A stretch of 64,000 bases of DNA from Sphingomonas glacialis (lineage in GTDB: Bacteria; Pseudomonadota; Alphaproteobacteria; Sphingomonadales; Sphingomonadaceae). The notes below the pieces were generated by a model that saw nothing but the letters and a program-made list of their open reading frames with translations, was not told where the DNA came from and made no database searches. This document shows, piece by piece, positions 26,047 to 34,998 of the stretch. The translations under genes and the position numbers were made by a program. Where the stretch lies: positions 310,001 to 374,000 of the forward strand of contig NZ_RCZC01000001.1 in the NCBI RefSeq assembly GCF_006439055.1, written 5' to 3'. How positions within the stretch are numbered: the first letter of the stretch is position 1; every line of letters begins with the position of its first letter.

Positions 26047-28374
26047 ATGCCATCCTTTGCCTCCGCGCTGGAAACCACGCTGCACAAGGCGTTGGAAGCC
26101 GCGTCCTCGCGCCGTCATGAATATGCGACGCTCGAACATCTGTTGCTGGCGCTCATCGATGACGAACATGCATCGAAGGTGATGCAGTCGTGCGGCGTCG
26201 ATACCGCGGAGCTGACCGCCACCGTAAAGCACTATCTCGATACCGAGCTCGAAGCGCTCAAGGTCGATGCGGCGACCGACCCCTCGCCCACCAGCGGCTT
26301 CCAGCGCGTCGTCCAGCGCGCGATCCTCCATGTCCAGTCCTCGGGCCGCGACGAAGTGACCGGTGCCAACGTGCTCGTCGCTCTGTTCAGCGAGCGCGAG
26401 AGCTATGCCGTCTATTTCCTGCAGCAGCAGGACATGAGCCGGCTCGATGCGGTGAGCTTCATCAGCCACGGCGTCGGCAAGGGCGGCGCGGCGCCCGAAG
26501 CCTCGACTCCCAAGGGCGTCGAGGAAGAGAAGCCGCAAAAGCCCGGCGAGAAGGGCAAGAGCGAGAGCGCACTCAAGCAATTCTGCGTCGATCTCAACGA
26601 GAAGGCCAAGAAGGGCAAGGTCGATCCGCTGATCGGCCGTGGCCCCGAGGTCGATCGTACCGTGCAGATCCTGTGCCGCCGTTCGAAGAACAACCCGCTC
26701 TATGTCGGCGATCCCGGCGTCGGGAAGACCGCGATCGCCGAAGGTCTTGCGCGCAAGATCGTCGAGGGCAACGTGCCCGAGGTGCTGCTCCCGGCGGTGA
26801 TCTACTCGCTCGACATGGGCGCGCTGCTTGCCGGCACGCGCTATCGCGGTGATTTCGAGGAGCGCCTCAAGGCGGTCGTCACCGAGCTCGAAAAGATGCC
26901 CGATGCGATCCTGTTCATCGACGAGATCCACACCGTGATCGGTGCCGGTGCCACCAGCGGCGGCGCGATGGATGCGTCGAACCTGTTGAAGCCTGCCCTG
27001 TCGGGCGGGACGATCCGCTGCATCGGCTCGACGACGTACAAGGAGTTCCGCAACCACTTCGAGAAGGACCGTGCATTGCTGCGGCGCTTCCAGAAGATCG
27101 ACGTCAACGAGCCGACGATCGAGGACACGATCAAGATCCTGGCGGGCCTGCGCTCGGCGTTCGAGGACCATCACAAGGTCAAGTACACCCCCGACGCGAT
27201 CAAGTCGGCGGTGGAACTCAGCGCGCGCTACATCAACGACCGCAAGCTGCCCGACAAGGCGATCGACGTGATCGACGAAGTCGGCGCGATGCAGATGCTG
27301 GTGCCGCTCGCCAAGCGCAAGAAGACGATCACCTCGCGTGAAATCGAGCAGGTCATCGCGACGATGGCGCGCATCCCGCCAAAGTCGGTCTCGACCGACG
27401 ACACAAAGGCGCTCGAATCGCTCGAGACCGATCTCAAGCGCGTTGTTTTCGGGCAGAATGCCGCGATCGAGAAGCTGGCGTCCGCGATCAAGCTGTCGCG
27501 CGCCGGCCTGCGCGATCCCGAGAAGCCGATCGGCAACTATCTGTTCACCGGCCCGACCGGCGTCGGCAAGACCGAAGTCGCCAAGCAGCTTGCCCAGATC
27601 ATGGGCATCCCGCTCCAGCGCTTCGATATGTCCGAGTATATGGAACGTCATTCGGTCAGCCGGCTGATCGGTGCGCCTCCGGGCTATGTCGGGTTCGACC
27701 AGGGTGGTCTGCTGACCGATGCGATCGACCAGCAGCCGCATTCGGTGCTGCTGCTCGACGAGATCGAGAAGGCGCATCCCGACCTGTTCAACATCCTGCT
27801 GCAGGTGATGGACAACGGGCGGCTGACCGACCAGCACGGCAAGACGGTCGATTTCCGCAACGTCATCCTGATCATGACGACCAATGCGGGTGCCTCCGAC
27901 ATGGCGCGCGAAACGCTCGGCTTCGGCAATCTCACCCGCGAGGGCGAGGACGAGCAGGCGGTGCAGAAGATGTTCACGCCGGAGTTCCGCAACCGTCTCG
28001 ATGCGATCGTGCCGTTCGGCTATCTGCCGACCGAAGTGGTCGCGCGCGTGGTCGACAAGTTCATCCTGCAGCTCGAGCTGCAGCTGGCCGACCGCAACGT
28101 GCACATCAAGCTCGACGACGAATCGAAGACGTGGCTGACCACCAAGGGCTATGACAAGCTCTATGGTGCCCGCCCGATGGGCCGCCTGATCCAGGAAAAG
28201 ATCAAGCAGCCGCTCGCCGAGGAACTGCTGTTCGGCAAGCTGGTCCATGGCGGCGAGGTGACGGTCAAGCTGAAGGACAACGCGCTCGCGTTCGAAATCA
28301 CTTCGGCCCCACCCAAGAAGCCCAAGAAGAAGACGACGACCCGCACCGACAAGGATGCGACCCCGGTCAAGTGA
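26047..28374 (+). CDS. clpA: ATP-dependent Clp protease ATP-binding subunit ClpA
   Basis: A 775-residue AAA+ unfoldase that feeds substrates to ClpP. The N-terminal Clp-N repeat (MPSFASALETTLHKAL, HEYATLEHLLLAL) is followed by AAA domain 1 (Walker A GDPGVGKT near 221, Walker B ILFIDEIHT) and domain 2 (Walker A GPTGVGKT near 502, Walker B VLLLDEIEKAHPD), then the D2-small domain. A strong ribosome site (AAGGAGTG) precedes the ATG, with an 8-bp hairpin (26006-26013 with 26021-26028) just before it. The adaptor ClpS, often adjacent in proteobacteria, is not next to it here. Confidence 0.96.
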   Translation: MPSFASALETTLHKALEAASSRRHEYATLEHLLLALIDDEHASKVMQSCGVDTAELTATVKHYLDTELEALKVDAATDPSPTSGFQRVVQRAILHVQSSGRDEVTGANVLVALFSERESYAVYFLQQQDMSRLDAVSFISHGVGKGGAAPEASTPKGVEEEKPQKPGEKGKSESALKQFCVDLNEKAKKGKVDPLIGRGPEVDRTVQILCRRSKNNPLYVGDPGVGKTAIAEGLARKIVEGNVPEVLLPAVIYSLDMGALLAGTRYRGDFEERLKAVVTELEKMPDAILFIDEIHTVIGAGATSGGAMDASNLLKPALSGGTIRCIGSTTYKEFRNHFEKDRALLRRFQKIDVNEPTIEDTIKILAGLRSAFEDHHKVKYTPDAIKSAVELSARYINDRKLPDKAIDVIDEVGAMQMLVPLAKRKKTITSREIEQVIATMARIPPKSVSTDDTKALESLETDLKRVVFGQNAAIEKLASAIKLSRAGLRDPEKPIGNYLFTGPTGVGKTEVAKQLAQIMGIPLQRFDMSEYMERHSVSRLIGAPPGYVGFDQGGLLTDAIDQQPHSVLLLDEIEKAHPDLFNILLQVMDNGRLTDQHGKTVDFRNVILIMTTNAGASDMARETLGFGNLTREGEDEQAVQKMFTPEFRNRLDAIVPFGYLPTEVVARVVDKFILQLELQLADRNVHIKLDDESKTWLTTKGYDKLYGARPMGRLIQEKIKQPLAEELLFGKLVHGGEVTVKLKDNALAFEITSAPPKKPKKKTTTRTDKDATPVK

Positions 28375-28385
28375 CCGACACGATG

Positions 28386-28414
28386 CCGGGCCCGAACCAT
28401 GCGTTCGGGCCCGG
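28386..28414 (+). terminator. Strong hairpin after clpA, possible terminator
   Basis: A perfect 12-bp stem, CCGGGCCCGAAC (28386-28397) with its complement (28403-28414), loop of 5, starts 12 bases after the clpA stop. There is no T-run after it, so it may stabilise the 3' end or act with Rho rather than be a classic intrinsic terminator. Confidence 0.5.
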
Positions 28415-28524
28415 TACCGCTGCCCGGTTGACGGGCTGCAGGCCGCCGGGTCGATCCTGCGTTGGGCTGCCGGCGACAGATTTTTATTAACGATCTTTTC
28501 GTCAAAACCGCCCTATGGCGGGCT

Positions 28525-30210
28525 ATGCACCGTGCTGCGCGCGCCCTTTTCCCGGTATTTGCCGCCACGCTTCTGATCCTTTTTGGCGCGTCGTCCCCCG
28601 CAGCCGCGCAAACGGCCTATTCCGGCCAGGCGGTTGCGGTGTGCGTCGCGCGGGCACAGCCCGGAATGACGCCGCGATTGCTTTTTGCGGGCGCTGCACG
28701 CTTCGATTGCGATCGCGGCCAGACCGCGCTCGGCAGCGGGGACTTCTGGGTCCGCTCGGCGCCAGTGCGGCGCGCGGGTCCGGTCGAGATCCGGATCGCC
28801 AGCCTGTGGGAACATGCGGTGACGCTCCACGCGCTCTACGCCGATGGCGCGATCGTGTCGCAACGGCTCGACCCCTATGCCACGTCGCGGCATCTCCAGC
28901 TCGGCGCGATCGTCGCGCAACCGCTGCCGGTGCGTTCGGCACCGCTCGTCCGGTTGCTGTGGCATGTCGAAGGCGCCGCCAATCTGCGCGGCATCCTGCG
29001 CGAAGCCCAGATCGCCACGCCCGAGCAGGGCGTCCGCTCGAACCTCATGCTCGCGGCCCTTTATGGCGGCTTTGGCGGGCTGTGTATCGCGCTGCTCACC
29101 TATCACCTGGCGCTGTGGGCAACGCTGCGGCATCGCTTCCAGCTCGCCTATTGCACGATGGTGCTGACGCTCCTGTGCTACGCGTTTTCGTCTTCGGGGG
29201 CGCTCGCCTGGGCGTGGCCGATGATTGCCAATAACGACCGGATGCGGATCAATTACCTGACGCTTGGCCTGTCGGCGGTCGCCGCTCTGGCCTTCGCACG
29301 CACCTTTTTCGAGCCACGCGTCTTTGAAGGCCCGCTGCGCAAGCTGATCCTCGTCGTCGGCGCCACCATGCTGACCGCGACGATCGCCTATACGCTGTTC
29401 GGCCCGCGCAATGTCCGCATGTTCGACCGCTTCTATGCGCTGGCGTTTGCCGGGCAGCTGCTCATCGTCATCCCGATTCTGTGGCGCGCCTGGGTGACGC
29501 GGAGCAATTATCTCTGGTTGTTCGCACTGGCGTGGGGCGCGCCCGTGCTCTTCGCCGGTTTCCGCGTCGCAAGCGGGCTCATGCTGCTCCACTGGAATTT
29601 CTGGATCGACAATTCGACGATCGTGATGATGACGCTCGAGGCGTTGCTGTCGAGCTTCGCCATCGCCTATCGCGTGCGCGTGCTGAGCCGCGAACGCGAC
29701 GCCGCGCGCGAGGGCGAACTCGCCGCGCTGCTGCTCGCCGAGAGCGATCCGCTGACCGGGCTGCTCAACCGCCGCGCCTTCCTCGAGGCGGCGATCGGAC
29801 GCGAGGGCGAGCAAATGCTGATGATCGTCGACCTCGACCATTTCAAGCTAATCAACGAGACGATCGGCCACGATGGCGGCGACGAGGTGCTGCGGGCGGT
29901 AGCGCGGGCCTTGCAATGCGCGGTGCCCGCCGCGGCGCTCGTCGCGCGGATCGGCGGCGAGGAATTCGCCATCGTGCTTCCCGCCGATGCGCCGGTCGAG
30001 CCGCGCGACATCCTCGATCAGCTGCGCGCGGCACGGATGCCCTATGACGTGATCGTCACCGCGAGCATCGGCAAATGCGTCGGTCCGCTGCGCCGCGAGA
30101 TCGACTGGAAAGCGCTCTATGGCTGCGCCGATCGCGCCTTGTACGACGCCAAGAGTGCCGGGCGCGATCGCGCCCGGACGCGCATGCTGGCAGACCGTGC
30201 CGCGGCGTGA
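28525..30210 (+). CDS. Membrane-bound diguanylate cyclase (7TM-DISM plus GGDEF)
   Basis: A 561-residue signalling protein predicted to make cyclic-di-GMP. A signal peptide (to about residue 28) is followed by a periplasmic beta-rich domain (about 30-170), a seven-helix 7TMR-DISM membrane region (about 175-385), a short coiled linker (RVRVLSRERDAAREGELAALLLAESDPLTGLLNRRAF) and a GGDEF domain with active-site GGEEF at 477-481. The allosteric inhibitory RxxD site normally five residues upstream of GGEEF is absent (PAAA), so product inhibition may be lost. It probably senses a periplasmic ligand, perhaps a sugar. Confidence 0.9.
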   Translation: MHRAARALFPVFAATLLILFGASSPAAAQTAYSGQAVAVCVARAQPGMTPRLLFAGAARFDCDRGQTALGSGDFWVRSAPVRRAGPVEIRIASLWEHAVTLHALYADGAIVSQRLDPYATSRHLQLGAIVAQPLPVRSAPLVRLLWHVEGAANLRGILREAQIATPEQGVRSNLMLAALYGGFGGLCIALLTYHLALWATLRHRFQLAYCTMVLTLLCYAFSSSGALAWAWPMIANNDRMRINYLTLGLSAVAALAFARTFFEPRVFEGPLRKLILVVGATMLTATIAYTLFGPRNVRMFDRFYALAFAGQLLIVIPILWRAWVTRSNYLWLFALAWGAPVLFAGFRVASGLMLLHWNFWIDNSTIVMMTLEALLSSFAIAYRVRVLSRERDAAREGELAALLLAESDPLTGLLNRRAFLEAAIGREGEQMLMIVDLDHFKLINETIGHDGGDEVLRAVARALQCAVPAAALVARIGGEEFAIVLPADAPVEPRDILDQLRAARMPYDVIVTASIGKCVGPLRREIDWKALYGCADRALYDAKSAGRDRARTRMLADRAAA

Positions 30211-30266
30211 GACGCCTTGCCGCGAATCGGCGGTGAGCGTATAAGCTGCGCGCAAGGGGATTGGCG

Positions 30267-30464
30267 TTGCGCAACCGTCGCATCATGGTCGGAATCGTCG
30301 CAGTCCTTGCGCTGATCGCGGTGGCGCGCCACCCGAACGCCGACATCCAGATCCTCACCCACGATTCGACCGATCCCGCGCCGCATCAGGTCAAGGCCGC
30401 GATCGATCTTGGAGTGGTCGGCATCTCGCTGCTGGTGACGTGGACGGGCAAGCATCTGACCTGA
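30267..30464 (+). CDS. Small membrane protein of unknown function
   Basis: About 65 residues with one N-terminal transmembrane helix (IMVGIVAVLALIAVA) and a second weaker hydrophobic segment near the end (LGVVGISLLVTW). No ATG lies before residue 7. TTG at 30267 has a good ribosome site (AAGGGGA, 6 bases away); TTG at 30261 or ATG at 30285 are alternatives. I do not recognise the family. It lies between the diguanylate cyclase and the acyl-CoA ligase, 33 bases before the latter. Confidence 0.6.
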   Translation: MRNRRIMVGIVAVLALIAVARHPNADIQILTHDSTDPAPHQVKAAIDLGVVGISLLVTWTGKHLT

Positions 30465-30497
30465 CGCTTGCGGCAAGCGAGTGGCTTGCTTACACAC

Positions 30498-32198
30498 ATG
30501 TCAATGAGCGATCCTGAAGCCATTTGGCGCGAATCCTACCGTCACCCCAATGCCTGGGACAGCCGCTATCCTCCGCTATCCATGGTCGATCTGTTCGATC
30601 AGGCTGCCGCGCGCGCCGGTAATGCGCCGCTGATCGATTTCCTCGGGCGGCATTACAGCTATGCCGAAACGCTCGACGGCGCCAATCGCGTCGCGGCGGG
30701 GCTGCAGGCACTCGGTTATGGGCCGGGCGACCGGATCGGGCTGTTCCTGCCCAATGCGCCGCATTACCTGGCGGCCTATTACGGCATCCTCAAGCTCGGC
30801 GCGACGGTGGTCAATTTCTCGCCGCTCTACACCGTTGCCGAGCTTGCGCATCAGGTCGAGGATTCGGGCACGCGCGTCCTCTTCACGCTTTCGGCGAGCG
30901 CCTTGCTGCCGACCGCGCTGAAAGTGCTCGACGGGAGCCAGCTCGAGCGGCTCGTCGTCGGCTCGATCGCGGGCGCGCTGCCGCCGTCGAAGTCGCTTCT
31001 CTACCGCCTGTTCAAGCGCAAGGAGGTAACGCCGCGGCCGCACGACCCGCGCATCCTGAGCTTTTCGCAGCTGATCGCCAATGACGGCAAGCACGCGCCC
31101 ACGACGATCGATCCTGTCAGTGACGTCGCGCTGATCCAATATACCGGCGGCACCACCGGCACCCCCAAGGGCGCGATGCTGACGCACCAGAATTTGTCGG
31201 CCAATGCCCGCCAGGTGATGGGGATCGACCCGCACCCCAGCGAGCCCGACCGGATCCTCGGCGTGCTCCCGCTGTTCCACGTCTTCGCCAATACCTGCGT
31301 GCTCAACCGGACCGTGCTCAACGGCGGCTGCATCGTGATGCTGCCGCGCTTCGAGGCGGGCGCGGTGCTCGGCGCGATCACGCGCACCAAGGCGACCGCG
31401 CTGCCGGGCGTGCCGACGATGTACCAGGCGCTGCTCGACCATCCCGATATCGCCAAGACCGATTTCTCGTCGCTGCGCGTCTGCATCTCGGGCGGCGCGC
31501 CGCTCGCCGCCGAACTCAAGGCGAAGTTCGAGGGCGTCACGGGGGCGACCGTGGTCGAAGGCTATGGCCTGTCGGAAAGCTCGGGCGTGCTCTCGGCCAA
31601 TCCGTATGAGCGGCCCGGCAAGACCGGCACGATCGGCCAGCCCATTCCCGCCACGCATCTGCGCCTGGTCGACAAGGCCGACCCGACCCAGCCCCCGCCC
31701 CCCGGCGAGCCGGGCGAGATCGTCGCGATGGGTCCGCAGATCATGAAGGGCTATTGGAACCGGCCCGATGCCGATGGCGAAGTGTTCGTCAGCGATGCCG
31801 CGGGGCGCTGGCTGCGCACCGGTGATGTCGGTACGATCGACGAGGACGGTTTCGTTCGGATCGTCGACCGGCTGAAGGACATGCTGTCGGTCTCGGGCTT
31901 CAAGGTCTTCCCGAGCCAGATCGAGGCGATCCTGCACCACCATCCCGCGGTCAAGGAGGCGATGGTGATCGGCCTGCCCGACCCGTACCGGGGCGAGCAG
32001 CCGCGCGCGTATGTGACGCTCAACGAGGATGTCGCGGCGACCGGCGCCGAGTTGCGCGACTGGCTCAACCCGCAGCTCGGCCGGCATGAGCGGGTCGATG
32101 ATGTCGTGGTCCGCCTGACGATGCCCAAGACGATGATCGGCAAGCTCAGCCGCAAGGATCTGATCGCCGAGGTGATGGCGGAGACGCCGACCGTATGA
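30498..32198 (+). CDS. Long-chain fatty-acid-CoA ligase (AMP-binding)
   Basis: Activates fatty acids as acyl-AMP and then acyl-CoA (ANL superfamily). It has the P-loop signature YTGGTTGTPKGAMLTH, the VEGYGLSES motif, the acyl-adenylate motif TGDVGTIDEDGFVRIVDRLKDM, and the C-terminal catalytic lysine in KTMIGKLSRKDL. The N-terminal WRESYRHPNAWDSRYPPLSM matches FadD-type enzymes. About 567 residues. Start ATG at 30498 (30504 possible). It is followed by a type B repeat pair. Confidence 0.92.
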   Translation: MSMSDPEAIWRESYRHPNAWDSRYPPLSMVDLFDQAAARAGNAPLIDFLGRHYSYAETLDGANRVAAGLQALGYGPGDRIGLFLPNAPHYLAAYYGILKLGATVVNFSPLYTVAELAHQVEDSGTRVLFTLSASALLPTALKVLDGSQLERLVVGSIAGALPPSKSLLYRLFKRKEVTPRPHDPRILSFSQLIANDGKHAPTTIDPVSDVALIQYTGGTTGTPKGAMLTHQNLSANARQVMGIDPHPSEPDRILGVLPLFHVFANTCVLNRTVLNGGCIVMLPRFEAGAVLGAITRTKATALPGVPTMYQALLDHPDIAKTDFSSLRVCISGGAPLAAELKAKFEGVTGATVVEGYGLSESSGVLSANPYERPGKTGTIGQPIPATHLRLVDKADPTQPPPPGEPGEIVAMGPQIMKGYWNRPDADGEVFVSDAAGRWLRTGDVGTIDEDGFVRIVDRLKDMLSVSGFKVFPSQIEAILHHHPAVKEAMVIGLPDPYRGEQPRAYVTLNEDVAATGAELRDWLNPQLGRHERVDDVVVRLTMPKTMIGKLSRKDLIAEVMAETPTV

Positions 32199-32210
32199 GC
32201 TTTGTCCCGC

Positions 32211-32297
32211 CCGTCACCCCCGCGAAAGCGGGGGTCCCGCTTCTTGGCACCGCGCCAACCAGAAGAAGCGGGACCCTCGCTTGCGCGAGGGTGACGG
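32211..32297. repeat. Type B interspersed palindromic repeat, copy 1 (upstream of the GIY-YIG gene)
   Basis: About 87 bases starting CCGTCACCCCCGCGAAAGCG and ending TGACGG, with two small hairpins (32215-32234 and 32273-32292) and inner arms CCCGCTTCTT / AAGAAGCGGG that pair with each other. The right half (32261-32296) matches the 3' end of the following nuclease gene. Confidence 0.88.
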
Positions 32298-32333
32298 TGG
32301 CGGGGTGTATCTCGGTCGGCAAGCGCTAACACG

Positions 32334-32663
32334 ATGCGCGGGGGTTGGATCTACATCATGTCCAACCGCTACCGTGGAACGCTGTATATCGGTGTGACGT
32401 CCCACATCGCCGGCCGCAGTTTCCAGCATCGCGACAAAACCGGTTCGGACTTTTGCCGACGGTATGACCTAACGCGCCTCGTATACGCGGATTTTGCCGA
32501 AAACATCGCCGACGCCATCGCGCGCGAAAAGGCGATGAAGAAGTGGCGGCGCGCGTGGAAAATTGAACTCATCGAACGCGCCAATCCGAAGTGGCTCGAC
32601 CTGTTCGAGACCCTCAACGGCGCAGCAGAAGAAGCAGCGGGATTCCCGCTTTCGCGGGAATGA
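32334..32663 (+). CDS. GIY-YIG nuclease family protein
   Basis: A 109-residue single-domain nuclease of the UPF0213/YhbQ type. It has WIYIMSN then LYIGVT (the two halves of the GIY-YIG motif), the helix with GRSFQHRD holding the catalytic Arg, and the metal-binding Glu in IAREKAMKKWRRAWKIELIE. The last residues (GFPLSRE) and the stop codon are encoded by a palindromic type B half-repeat, and a related full repeat lies upstream. Such orphan nucleases are common next to short palindromes; whether they act on them is not known. Confidence 0.9.
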   Translation: MRGGWIYIMSNRYRGTLYIGVTSHIAGRSFQHRDKTGSDFCRRYDLTRLVYADFAENIADAIAREKAMKKWRRAWKIELIERANPKWLDLFETLNGAAEEAAGFPLSRE

Positions 32664-32666
32664 CGG
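32627..32666 (+). repeat. Type B half-repeat overlapping the end of the GIY-YIG gene
   Basis: The 40 bases from AGAAGAAGC to TGACGG contain the hairpin ATTCCCGC-TTTC-GCGGGAAT and match the 36-base right half of the upstream repeat (32261-32296) in order and spacing, differing by a 3-4 base indel and by stem changes that keep pairing. The gene's stop codon TGA is the TGA of the terminal TGACGG. Confidence 0.8.
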
Positions 32667-32758
32667 GTCGTATGACAGTTGCGTTAAGGTCAACGATTCC
32701 GATTGTAACAATCTGTCTGCATAGACCCAAGACCAGTAGGGCTTCGGGGTAGTCGACG

Positions 32759-33658
32759 ATGGACACTGTGACCAAGATCGCGATGGATGGCCTGTCGGGC
32801 GGCACGATCGCCGACTTTGCCGACTTCGCGCATTCGCAGCCCTCGATTCCCGAACGCACGACCTGCGAACGCCGGGCGTATCGCACGATCTGGATTTCCG
32901 ACATCCATCTCGGCACGCGCGGCTGCAATGCCGACCTGCTGATCGACTTTCTCGACCACGTCGACAGCGAGACGATGTATCTGGTCGGCGACATCATCGA
33001 CGGCTGGCGGCTGAAGAAGAAATTCTACTGGCCCGCGGCGCATAACGACGTCGTCTGGCGCCTGCTCAAGCGCGCCAAGCGCGGCGCGAAGGTCGTCTAT
33101 ATCCCCGGCAATCACGACGAGGTCGTCCGCCAATTCTGCGGGCTCGATTTCGGCGGCGTCGCGATCCGCCGCAACGCGGTGCATGAAACCGCCGACGGGC
33201 GTCGATTGTTGGTGCTGCATGGCGACGAATTCGATGCAATCACCCTCGCGCACCGCTGGCTGGCGCATGTCGGCGATGCGGCGTATGAATTCATGATGGC
33301 GCTCAATCGCTGGGTGAACGCCTATCGACGCTTCTGCAACCTGCCCTATTGGTCGCTGTCGAAACACGCGAAAGCCAAGGTGAAGAACGCGGTGCAGTTC
33401 ATCTCCAATTACGAAGAGATCGTCGCGCAGGCGGCCGGCGCACGCGGCGTCGATGGGGTCGTTTGCGGCCATATCCATACCGCCGAGTTCCGTGATATCG
33501 ACGGTATCGCATATTATAACGACGGCGACTGGGTGGAAGGCTGCACGGCTTTGGTCGAACATTTCGACGGGAGAATGGAATTGCTGCACTGGGCTGACGA
33601 GATTGCCGCGCGGGAGATATCCCGGCCGACGGCGAAGATCGAGATGTTGGCGGCCTGA
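32759..33658 (+). CDS. Metallophosphoesterase, UDP-2,3-diacylglucosamine-diphosphatase-like
   Basis: A 299-residue calcineurin-like phosphoesterase. Metal-binding motifs are in order: SDIHLG (about 48-53), GDIIDGW, GNHDE, HGDEFD and GHIHTAEF. This matches LpxH-like enzymes, which cleave UDP-2,3-diacylglucosamine in lipid A synthesis, but sphingomonads generally lack lipid A and carry glycosphingolipids instead, so another envelope-lipid substrate is likely here. The GTG of the glycosyltransferase gene begins 5 bases after its stop, arguing that the two work together on a glycolipid. Confidence 0.85.
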   Translation: MDTVTKIAMDGLSGGTIADFADFAHSQPSIPERTTCERRAYRTIWISDIHLGTRGCNADLLIDFLDHVDSETMYLVGDIIDGWRLKKKFYWPAAHNDVVWRLLKRAKRGAKVVYIPGNHDEVVRQFCGLDFGGVAIRRNAVHETADGRRLLVLHGDEFDAITLAHRWLAHVGDAAYEFMMALNRWVNAYRRFCNLPYWSLSKHAKAKVKNAVQFISNYEEIVAQAAGARGVDGVVCGHIHTAEFRDIDGIAYYNDGDWVEGCTALVEHFDGRMELLHWADEIAAREISRPTAKIEMLAA

Positions 33659-33663
33659 CGCGC

Positions 33664-34701
33664 GTGCGGATCGCCATCGCCACCGATGCATGGAGCCCCC
33701 AGGTGAACGGGGTCGTGCGCACCTTGCAAGCGGTGCGTGCCGAACTCGAACGCCAGGGCCATGAGGTTCTGATCGTCTCGCCCGATCTGTTCTATTCGAT
33801 GCCCTGCCCGACCTATCCCGAGATCCGCCTCGCGTTCGCGAGCACTGCGAGCGTCGGCAAGATGCTCGCCGATTTCGCGCCCAACGCGATCCATCTCGCG
33901 ACCGAGGGGCCGGTGTGCCTGGCGGCGCGGCGCTGGTGCCTGACGCGCGGCTTTCCCTTCACCACCGCCTATCACACGCAATTCCCCGATTACGTCTCGG
34001 CGCGGACCGGGGTGAACCCCGAATGGGTGTGGCGCTATATCCGCTGGTTCCACTGGCCCGCCCAGTCGATCCTCGCCTCGACCCCGTCGATCGCCGCGAC
34101 GCTCAAGTCGCATGACCTGACCAAGATCCGCCATTGGGGCCGCGGCGTCGACCTCGCGACCTTCGGGCCGGGCGTCGCGCCGCTTGCCGCCATCGCGGCT
34201 TTGAAGGCGCAGGGCGGCGGACCGATCCAGCTCTATGTCGGCCGCGTCGCGGTCGAGAAGAATATCGAGGCGTTCCTCACCGCCAAGCATCCCGGTACCA
34301 AGGTGATCGTCGGCGACGGCCCGGCGCGCACCGCGCTTGCCGCGCGCTACCCGCAGGCGCATTTTCTCGGGCCGTTGTTCGGCGCCGATCTCGCCGGGGC
34401 CTATGCCGCCGCCGACGTCTTCGTCTTCCCGAGCCGCACCGATACGTTCGGGCTGGTGATGATCGAGGCGCTCGCCAGCGGCACGCCGGTCGCCGCCTAT
34501 CCGGTGACGGGGCCGGTCGATGTGCTGAACCCGCAGGTCGGCGCGATGGATGAGGATCTCGACACCGCGATCGCCGCCGCGCTCACGCGCGATCGCGCCG
34601 CCTGCGCCGCCTACGGCCAGACCTTCACCTGGGCAGCGAGCGCGCGCCAGTTCCTCGGCGCGCTCGTCCCCGTCAAGCATCCCGAGGCGATCGCGGCTTG
34701 A
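33664..34701 (+). CDS. Glycosyltransferase family 4 protein
   Basis: A 345-residue GT-B fold enzyme. The N-terminal domain begins RIAIATDAWSPQVNGVVRTL, typical of GT4 alpha-mannosyl or glucosyl transferases. The C-terminal domain shows YVGRVAVEKNIEAF and the nucleotide-sugar motif FVFPSRTDTFGLVMIEALASG. The start is GTG at 33664. It follows the metallophosphoesterase by 5 bases. It may glycosylate a membrane lipid (for example sphingolipid or diacylglycerol); the acceptor is inference. Confidence 0.88.
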   Translation: MRIAIATDAWSPQVNGVVRTLQAVRAELERQGHEVLIVSPDLFYSMPCPTYPEIRLAFASTASVGKMLADFAPNAIHLATEGPVCLAARRWCLTRGFPFTTAYHTQFPDYVSARTGVNPEWVWRYIRWFHWPAQSILASTPSIAATLKSHDLTKIRHWGRGVDLATFGPGVAPLAAIAALKAQGGGPIQLYVGRVAVEKNIEAFLTAKHPGTKVIVGDGPARTALAARYPQAHFLGPLFGADLAGAYAAADVFVFPSRTDTFGLVMIEALASGTPVAAYPVTGPVDVLNPQVGAMDEDLDTAIAAALTRDRAACAAYGQTFTWAASARQFLGALVPVKHPEAIAA

Positions 34702-34752
34702 GCGACTAGCGGCGATGCGGTAAATTGCGGCGCTGCTGTTGGAGGGATCACG

Positions 34753-34998
34753 ATGGACGTACCCGTTGGGCCGCATTGGGAAAGCTTCGTCGAAGCGAGC
34801 GTCGCCGAGGGCCGCTATGCGTCGGCCGTCGACGTGGTGAACGAAGGCTTGCGGTTGGTCGAAGAGCGCGACGCGAAGATCAAGGCTTTGCGCGAGACGC
34901 TGCAGGCGTCGATCGCCGAGGATGTTTGGTATTCGGCCGACGACGTATTCCTCAGCGTGCAGGAAGATCTCGATGCTTGGGAGCGTGAGCGCGGCTGA
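34753..34998 (+). CDS. parD: ParD-type antitoxin
   Basis: An 81-residue type II antitoxin of the ParD/CopG group. The N-terminal ribbon-helix-helix part reads FVEASVAEGRYASAVDVVNEGLRLVEERDAKI; the C-terminal part is a short acidic tail that would bind the toxin. The stop codon overlaps the toxin start by 1 base, as is common in such pairs. It should repress its own operon and neutralise ParE. Confidence 0.85.
   Translation: MDVPVGPHWESFVEASVAEGRYASAVDVVNEGLRLVEERDAKIKALRETLQASIAEDVWYSADDVFLSVQEDLDAWERERG

Noticed and set aside
25819..28248. 809-codon open frame antisense to clpA
   Set aside because: The sense strand is an unmistakable ClpA with all motifs. In GC-rich genomes the codon bias leaves long antisense frames open; the antisense product is Arg/Asp/His-rich with no family.
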